NCBI GenBank assembly: GCA_032158125.1
Contig: JASKOT010000012.1
Coordinates: 248,001-312,000, forward strand
Length of the DNA stretch: 64,000 nucleotides
Source of the DNA: Papiliotrema nemorosa
Taxonomy: Eukaryota; Basidiomycota; Tremellomycetes; Tremellales; Rhynchogastremaceae
Direction of reading: 5' to 3'
In this document: positions 58,031-64,000 of the stretch, piece after piece
Layout of the letters: every line of letters starts with the position of its first letter
How positions within the stretch are numbered: the first letter of the stretch is position 1
The notes under the pieces: model-generated
Told to the model about the DNA's origin: nothing
What the model saw: only the letters and a program-made list of their open reading frames with translations
The model's database searches: none
Position numbers and translations under genes: made by a program

Positions 58031-58755
58031 AGAGGTATCACCAGCACTCAGTACTTGCTCTTCCTTCAATCGGTTATCGGCGCTGATCATTCAGGACACC
58101 GCCACTCAGGGGACAAAGATACGTCGGAGAGAGGTAATGGACCTGAGAAGACCTACAGACAATCAGCCAAGGAGATGTTTTATAGAGCAGTAGATTTGCC
58201 CATTAGCCCCTTTCCCCCCCACCCCACCCCGGCCCCACCCTCCTTCCGTCAGATGAATATTGTGAAGACATTGCTGGAACCACAGTCTTCGGCAGCCCGA
58301 GGGAAGTCTGTTCAAAGCGGAAGTCAACCTGTCTCGTCCCTACACCTTCTTCATACATCTGAATACAAACCATGGAGCACCCGCTCGAAGTACAATTGGG
58401 TAGTCTCTGCCCCCAAATTTCTAACAGGTGTCTAATTCATGAAAAAGCCCGTCCTGCAAATCGGGCCGAACTTTGATTGTTGGTCGTTATACATAGATGA
58501 TCATATGTAACTATTGTGGTTCGAGACGCTGTCACGCTGAACAGAGCATACTCCTCAGTGCCAAGGCGATCAGACGTCGATGGCCGCGTTGGCATTAGAT
58601 GAGTAATACCGCATGCATCAAGCATCTCGTGTCTAGAACTTTTCAAACCCTCCTCATCGCGTCTCTAGCCCGCACGCAAACGCCAGGCAAGTCCATCACG
58701 CAGCTGCATTGCATTGACTGATTCTCAGCAAAGAATACACGTGTAATTGGTAAAC
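58031..58755. other. Convergent 3' regions
   Basis: 3' flanks of the orphan and of the secreted-protein gene. A C-rich tract (ttcccccccaccccacccc) lies near 58210-58230. The stretch 58570-58755 resembles the flank of the truncated copy at 55.7 kb. Confidence 0.4.
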
Positions 58756-61167
58756 TTACGCTTCTTGCGCATCGCATTCCGCTACGCTAGCTGCGCCACC
58801 CGAGTTGGCAGCGTCGGCACTATGATCAGCACCCTACCATCCCTGATCCTGATCGAGAAGCTGAAGATTGGTCGTGGAAGGAGAGTAAACATACCACCCG
58901 TTGTGCTGTTGAGCGCAAGATCGTTGGAGTGCCGCAGCCTTGTTGAGGAATGTATCGCCCTTGACGGAGAACGCTGCACGTGAGCTTTATGAGGTGGGGA
59001 GAGATGACAAGGAAGAGGGGAAGAAAGAGCACTCACGTCGAGATGCAGTCTGATCTTCAAGAACTGGGGTAGCGGTCACGCCGTTCAGAGCACCCGTGAA
59101 GGTCTGTACGTTGTTGCCTCCCGCTCCGCCAGCTGCACCCCCTGCAGCATTCTCTGCAGCATCACCAGTCTCACCGCCAGCGTTATCATCTCCTGCAGCT
59201 TGACCATTGGCAGTGTTGTTTCCACCGGCAGCGTCATTGCCATTGGCATTGGCATCTTCACCCACCGCAGCATTTCCAGCAGCTTCGCCGCCAGCGATAG
59301 GTCCACCAGCCGCAGCCCCGGCACCAGCACCAGCCACAGTGCCCGAGCCGGTCGAGCCTGATCCAGTCGACTGAATACCAAATGCCGTCTCAAGCTGCCC
59401 ATCAGCTTGATGTCAGACCACCTGCAGATCTAGCTTACACCAGACAACCACGCATCGGCGTATGACTGATCCCGTGCTAGAGTCCCCGCTGCGAGCTGTC
59501 CATCGATGTCGGTCTTGACTGTCTTGCACTGTACTTCAGCGCAACATCGTGTATTGGCGTGGCTGACAACTGACAGCGTCTCGAGTCGCAGCTGATTTGC
59601 CGCAGGCATTGACAAAGGTGTCACACATGAACTTGACGTCAGCTGTATCGAGGATCGAGTGCCATGAGCTCACCTCTGAGATGATGGCTGGGTTCAGGGC
59701 GGTGCCATGATTGAAGTTGGTCAAATCAGACTTGTCATCAGCGTCGCATCACAGGGAGCACCGCTTGTGCAAGGAGACACACCGGTTCAAAACTCTCTTC
59801 GTTGGCTCCTCGACCTTGAAGTCCCGCTGCAAAAGTCATCGAGAAGTCGGCTAGCTGTCAGTCCTCGGTCTGGGGCCACTTTCAGGATGCTGAACATACT
59901 GCAGGGTCCAACATCGATGCCCGCCACGGCGGCCTTTCATCAGCCACATTGCGTATACCTCCGCGGTGCTCAATCACAACTCACATTGTTCACCGGGACC
60001 GAAGTATCAGCAGTGTCACCAGCACCCGTCTCTGTCGCATTGCCAGCATCGACTGCAGGACACCCAGTAGCTGCCGCTTCTCCTGCAGCCCCAGCGGCGA
60101 CTGTCCCAGTCTCAGTCGCAGTGGGATTAGGGGCCGTCTGAATGGCCACTGCCCCGTTGGTGCCACTAGCCGCAACTGCCGCATCGATTTCTTCGGGTGT
60201 AGCGTCCTAGACTCAACGCCATTTCACGCATCAGGGGTATGGGAAGAAGTATAGGCGGACTCACTTCGACAAGCAAGTTTTGGGTAAAAATGCATCCCTC
60301 GGGATCGTTTGCATCGTCACACGTATTCCCTTTCCCGGTGTTGTCACCAATCTGACCAGGCGCGAACGTCCCAGAGTCGACCGCGAGCTGAGGGTCGCCC
60401 CCGATTGAAGCGACTGACCATTAGCAATTAAAAATTGGCTATTAGTATCATGAGCATAGAAGACCAGCTCACTTTGGACCGCAAGAGCGAGGGTGATGGC
60501 TTTGTTTGCAGCTGCCGCGCCGTCAGAAGCGGGATCTTGATGCTGCGAAATGGCAGCAATCTCAGGATTAGAAGCCGTTTCCGTGCTAAGTCTCATCAGC
60601 TCGTACTCATCTACCTTTTGATGCTCTCGTTAGGGGAGACGCAATGCGGTCGACTCGCCAGAGTACACTGGCTTGTCCGACAGCACCAGTGTTTCGTTCG
60701 AGAGCACGGTAAGTCAGAGCAGCTACCATCCCATCGACATTATTGGCCGCCTTAGCGTTGGTGAACGCTCGATCCGCCGTAACTTGTTGTAGACAATCGA
60801 GGTTGGTCACTGTGCCTGCACCTTGAGCAGCAGCTGCATTGCCGAGAAGACCGAAGATGCTGAGAGTCAGCCGTGCTTCACAACCATACTCCACGGAAAA
60901 TAACGTAGAAGGTTTGTGGGAGGTAAGAGTCGGTGAGGACTTACGGATCACCGATCTTCTCCACATTATCGAGGTTGAGCATCTCTCGACACTTGACGAC
61001 GATCCGCTCATGCGAGTGCTCTGGAAGGTCAACGAGGTGTTCGGTACGGGATACTGACCCTGGGGTACTTCTCGCTTGACTACATTGATAGAGTGCGCTC
61101 GATCAATTGGCTGAGCACTGCTCATTCCCATGATGGTAAGAAGGGCGAAAAGGGCTTGAATGTGCAT
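58756..61167 (-). CDS. Basidiomycete secreted protein with Ala/Gly/Asn-rich linkers
   Basis: The ATG at 61167 begins a signal peptide (MHIQALFALLTIMGMSSAQP) followed by a KR site (VVKREVPQ). Conserved-looking modules then appear over many small exons: EHSHERIVVKCREMLNLDNV; IFGLLGNAAAAQGAGTVTNL with DCLQQVTADRAFTNAKAANN; VAALTYRALERNTGAVGQAS; NPEIAAISQHQDPASDGAAA; SGTFAPGQIGDNTGKGNTCD with DPEGCIFTQNLLVEDATPEE. Two low-complexity linkers (Ala/Thr/Pro near 60000-60180, Ala/Gly/Asn near 59110-59340) flank a second Cys domain (FMCDTFVNACGKSAATRDA). The C-terminus is SVAECDAQEA with TAA at 58756-58758. The intron after ASVLC starts with GC (gcgagt, plus 60653-60658), restoring the Cys. Probably extracellular or wall-associated; the function is unknown. 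Confidence 0.78.
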
Positions 61168-61854
61168 GATATGAAGGCAGAGAAGGGCTTAGATCGTTTC
61201 AAAGGGTGTGAGATCAACTCGAGGGAGGGGTTGCAACCGGTGCTGAAGTAGAGTAAATAAGAGACTGAGAAGGAGGGAATGCCGTCTCTGGTACTTGTAG
61301 CTCCCTGTTGCTCCTTGGAATGCTGGTAACCGAATCCGGAGAGCGTCAAGCTCTGTGAGGTGGTTACAGTGGTGTAGACAACCCGAATCGCGATGTCGAG
61401 GAGTGTAGCACGGAGACACCATGCAATCGATCCTCCGCAAGTCTTCCATTGGCTCGTCAGGTCAGTCATCTTGATATATCTGGCCTCGTATGCCGTCGAG
61501 TGCATTGCTTGGAGGTCGTCGCCTGGCGCTGGATCCACTCCTCCCTTCGAGACGGTTGTCATGTTTAGATCTGTCAGATCCTTCCATCAGCTGTTTCTCA
61601 GCACACCACATTCAGGACTTCGTTGCCGGATATCAATTATCCTCCGCAGACAACATAGATCGGCCTTGTCGAATTCGACGACTCTATTCTGTGACAATTG
61701 CATGAAAAGGAATGAAGGTAGACCCAGGCGACCAGATGCGTGCCTAAATGACTATGAGCTGTCGCGAGCCTATCAAATTGTCATGCAGCTTCGGGCGATG
61801 TCCCCGACCTTTACTGACGACCTCATCTTGAACAGCACTCTAATACATCACATC
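61168..61854. other. Divergent promoter region
   Basis: Between the secreted-protein gene and VPS68. The plus frame from 61393 runs through this region and across the VPS68 start in another frame; I rejected it. CT-rich sequence near 61195-61260 on the minus strand fits a leader. Confidence 0.4.
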
Positions 61855-62811
61855 ATGTCCATCCCAAGAGTCAGTTCACGCGCGAGGAAATCTCGAGCTG
61901 ATTCATTCAGGCTTCATACGACCCTCGACGAGTATTCCGATTTTCGTTACCCGACATCCAAGTTGGACCCAAGACTCGAGCAGTAGGGACATACCTTTCC
62001 GGAGGTCTGGTATGTCTCCCATCCTTCTAATCTGTGACGTCCATGTGTGACACCCATATGCGGTTTCTCCTTGGGGAGAAGCGAACCTTTGCCTTGCTCC
62101 AGCGAAAAGTCTCTGAGCGGTGAATTGACATACAGTTTGCCTTGTCTTACTTCCTTCTATTCGACGCGGCGACTTTATCGAAACATGCCAAACCACCCGC
62201 CGATGCACCATACGAGCCTATTCCCGTCCATATGAGCTTTGTCGACTGGGTCCCAGCTATCTGCTCCACTCGTGAGTAGTTGTTCCACTACCTTGGGGCC
62301 ATACCGGCGCATGAACTTCCTTTGTGTATGTATAGTCCGTGGCTGACCCACAGTCGGGTTCTTGGTCACTGCCCTCCTAGACAAATCGCATCTCCACTCG
62401 GCGTTCTCTGGTGACTCGTGGGGAAGTGACTCAGCAGCTACGAGAGCCAAGATGGTCCTCTTCATCGGAGTCGCATTGATGGCGGGCGGTCTGGCTGGTA
62501 GCTTTGTAAGTGGATACCCTACACCTCAAGCTTGAGATCATTCTCGGAATTCTACACTTGCTACCTGACATCACACCGTCTTGGGGCAAGAGCTGACCTG
62601 CAGACCGTCCTGATCCTGAAATATATCATCCCGGATTACACCGGCTATTTGTGGTACGGAGTCGCCAACGTCGGTATGAACGCAGGGATCATGCTTTCGT
62701 ACGTGCAGCTTAAACCACCCATCTTCAATGTCAAGCTGACCAACTAGAGCGATGATTCTCTGGGTGTCGCAGAGCGGTTCAGACGAATACGAGTATCAGC
62801 TCACGGTGTAA
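61855..62811 (+). CDS. VPS68: Vps68/TMEM50-family membrane protein
   Basis: A four-helix endosomal membrane protein; yeast Vps68 works with Vps55 in transport from endosome to vacuole. Six exons (61855-61869, 61911-62009, 62136-62271, 62354-62505, 62604-62698, 62748-62811) give 186 residues, normal for the family. The first exon is only 15 nt (MSIPR). Next comes ASYDPRRVFRFSLPDIQVGP then KTRAVGTYLSGGLFALSYFL. Helices are LFALSYFLLFDA, VDWVPAICSTLGFLVTALLD, MVLFIGVALMAGGLAGSFTV and WYGVANVGMNAGIMLSAMIL. The end is EYEYQLTV, as in Vps68. Every exon join keeps frame and restores motif. Confidence 0.92.
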
Positions 62812-63130
62812 TGAAATGGATAACGATTGTAGTATGCACAAGCGAATCATTCAGCATGGATGTATTTGCTTCAACTTGTTGTGCACTACATGTCATTCCG
62901 TCTTCCTATTGACCTTTACGAAGGTCTGAGTAAGTAAAGTCTGGGACGAGCGATAAGATAAGTCGGACCTCGACCCGAGGACCGGCAAATGACGTCGAGG
63001 TCATTGAATGTTGTTCTTTCAGCTCGCCGATGTGATTCTTGATTCTTGCAACACGACAGTACTACGAATTTCCGTCAAAGTCAGAGAGAACAGTATCAGA
63101 GGTGAAAGTAGCCAGCACGTCGACACCATC
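62812..63130. other. Intergenic region
   Basis: 3' flank of VPS68 and 5' flank of the next plus-strand gene. An in-frame upstream ATG at 63008 exists but the extension lacks leader character; the 63131 start is preferred. Confidence 0.4.
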
Positions 63131-63892
63131 ATGAGCGCGTTTCGTGCAGCGTTGAGCTCTCTGCGTCTTCCCACCACTCTCTCCCTCTTTGGCCTCTCTC
63201 GACCTCTTTCATCCCAAACCCCCCAAGCGAGCACCTCCCATTTTCTCATCCGCCAACCATCACCTATCGCAATCCGCGAATCACCCTATCCTATAGTATT
63301 CATTCGCACACCTGGACTATCCTCTCCCGACAGCCAAGAGAATGAAGATTGGAAGACTTGGACAGGGATGTTTGCGGAGAAAGGATACACTTCCATCGAG
63401 ATAGACGTGGTCCCACCTTCATACTCCACCACTCCATTCGCAGCCATGGTCGGCGTTCTCGCTACTCAGATCCGGACGCTAGGAATACCTTTCCCACCAG
63501 TCATCGTAGCTACAGGGAGAGCTTGTCTGTTGAGTCAAGCGTATATAGAGGATTATGCCGCTTCGGGGCTTGTAATGGTCAACCCAACAGGGGACGAAGA
63601 TGACAGAGACGGGAGTTTGGGAGACAAGGGTAAGGAATGGGAATGGCCAAAGCTGGGATATGAACCGCATTTCCCTATATTGGTCATTGCGGATCAAGCC
63701 AAATTGGAGGGTTTGAAGAAGAGTAGTAGGATTGTGAGAGCTGCGGAGAACGGGGTTGGGAGGGGAGGTAAGGGAGTGAGTGTGGAGAGTCTGGTAGACG
63801 GTGTCAGGGGAGAGGGGAGTAGGAATGTGAGTCCTGTATCGAGCACGATAGCGCGACGAGCTGACGATGTAGGAGGTCGAGAGGTGGTTTGA
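63131..63892 (+). CDS. Alpha/beta-hydrolase-like protein, probably mitochondrial
   Basis: The ATG at 63131 starts MSAFRAALSSLRLPTTLSLF, a Ser/Arg/Leu-rich amphipathic leader typical of mitochondrial import. The body has PIVFIRTPGLSSPDSQENED, then WKTWTGMFAEKGYTSIEIDV, the early strand/helix pattern of alpha/beta hydrolases. A strand at the usual nucleophile position reads PPVIVATGRACLLSQAYIED, with no clear GxSxG. FPILVIADQAKLEGL is a late strand. The catalytic Ser may therefore be missing, which would make it a non-enzymatic relative. The length of 253 residues is short for an active member. The C-terminus is Gly/Ser/Arg-rich. Confidence 0.6.
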   Translation: MSAFRAALSSLRLPTTLSLFGLSRPLSSQTPQASTSHFLIRQPSPIAIRESPYPIVFIRTPGLSSPDSQENEDWKTWTGMFAEKGYTSIEIDVVPPSYSTTPFAAMVGVLATQIRTLGIPFPPVIVATGRACLLSQAYIEDYAASGLVMVNPTGDEDDRDGSLGDKGKEWEWPKLGYEPHFPILVIADQAKLEGLKKSSRIVRAAENGVGRGGKGVSVESLVDGVRGEGSRNVSPVSSTIARRADDVGGREVV

Positions 63893-64000
63893 TAGGTGTG
63901 GATTCTGAGGCGTCGGCGTACGGAGAAGGCATCTTGGACTCGTAGCGTACGCTAGATCTGGGTGGTCTCCTCGATGTATCTTTCATACGCACAGTCGAAT

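Noticed and set aside
61393..61986. A 197-residue plus-strand open frame.
   Set aside because: The VPS68 start and second exon lie inside it in another frame and restore a known family motif. The open frame itself has no motif.
63804..63992. A minus-strand frame at the right edge.
   Set aside because: It overlaps the end of the hydrolase-like gene and has no motif.

Overview
The window is nuclear DNA of a basidiomycete yeast, most likely a tremellomycete of the Cryptococcus/Kwoniella type. Genes are intron-dense. Most introns are about 42-70 nt, with GT-AG ends and a CTGAC/CTAAC-like branch site just before the acceptor. Low-complexity glutamine and serine tracts are common, and several gene families (WW-bearing Sec24, LUFS/Flo8-type regulator, an alanine/glycine-rich secreted protein) fit this group. 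I saw no prokaryotic operon, CRISPR array, transposase, rRNA or clear tRNA. Gene models are spliced by eye; exon joins are inferences unless the restored protein motif confirms them.

Left part (0-20 kb): C-terminal piece of an unknown gene; PET117; a conventional kinesin heavy chain with several tiny exons and an IAK tail; a small secreted protein; a decayed or frameshifted orphan gene; SEC24; class II fructose-bisphosphate aldolase with 12-nt and 6-nt microexons; an epoxide-hydrolase-like enzyme; an F-box-like protein; and an ArsB/NhaD-type membrane transporter.

Middle (21-43 kb): a disordered orphan protein; a very glutamine-rich LisH/LUFS transcriptional regulator with a 2.6-kb upstream region; a bHLH regulator; two tandem paralogues of an unnamed family, one with a TGA codon where its sister has Cys; another orphan; a GNAT acetyltransferase; the F1 delta subunit of ATP synthase; and the SSU-processome protein Utp7.

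Right part (43-64 kb): a chromatin-rich block holding histone H3 with an unusual tail, UTP14, a divergent H2A/H2B pair sharing a repeated promoter motif, a strongly divergent H2A variant, and an Rsc9-like remodeller subunit. It is followed by a degenerate gene fragment, a membrane-anchored or secreted orphan, its neighbour encoding a Cys-containing secreted protein, VPS68/TMEM50 and a probable mitochondrial alpha/beta-hydrolase-like protein.

The most interesting points are the H2A variant at 52.2-53.0 kb, the altered H3 tail next to K27, and the repeated motif between H2A and H2B. Two uncommon core histones lie within 9 kb of canonical H2A/H2B, so a lineage-specific specialised nucleosome is possible, but this is inference.
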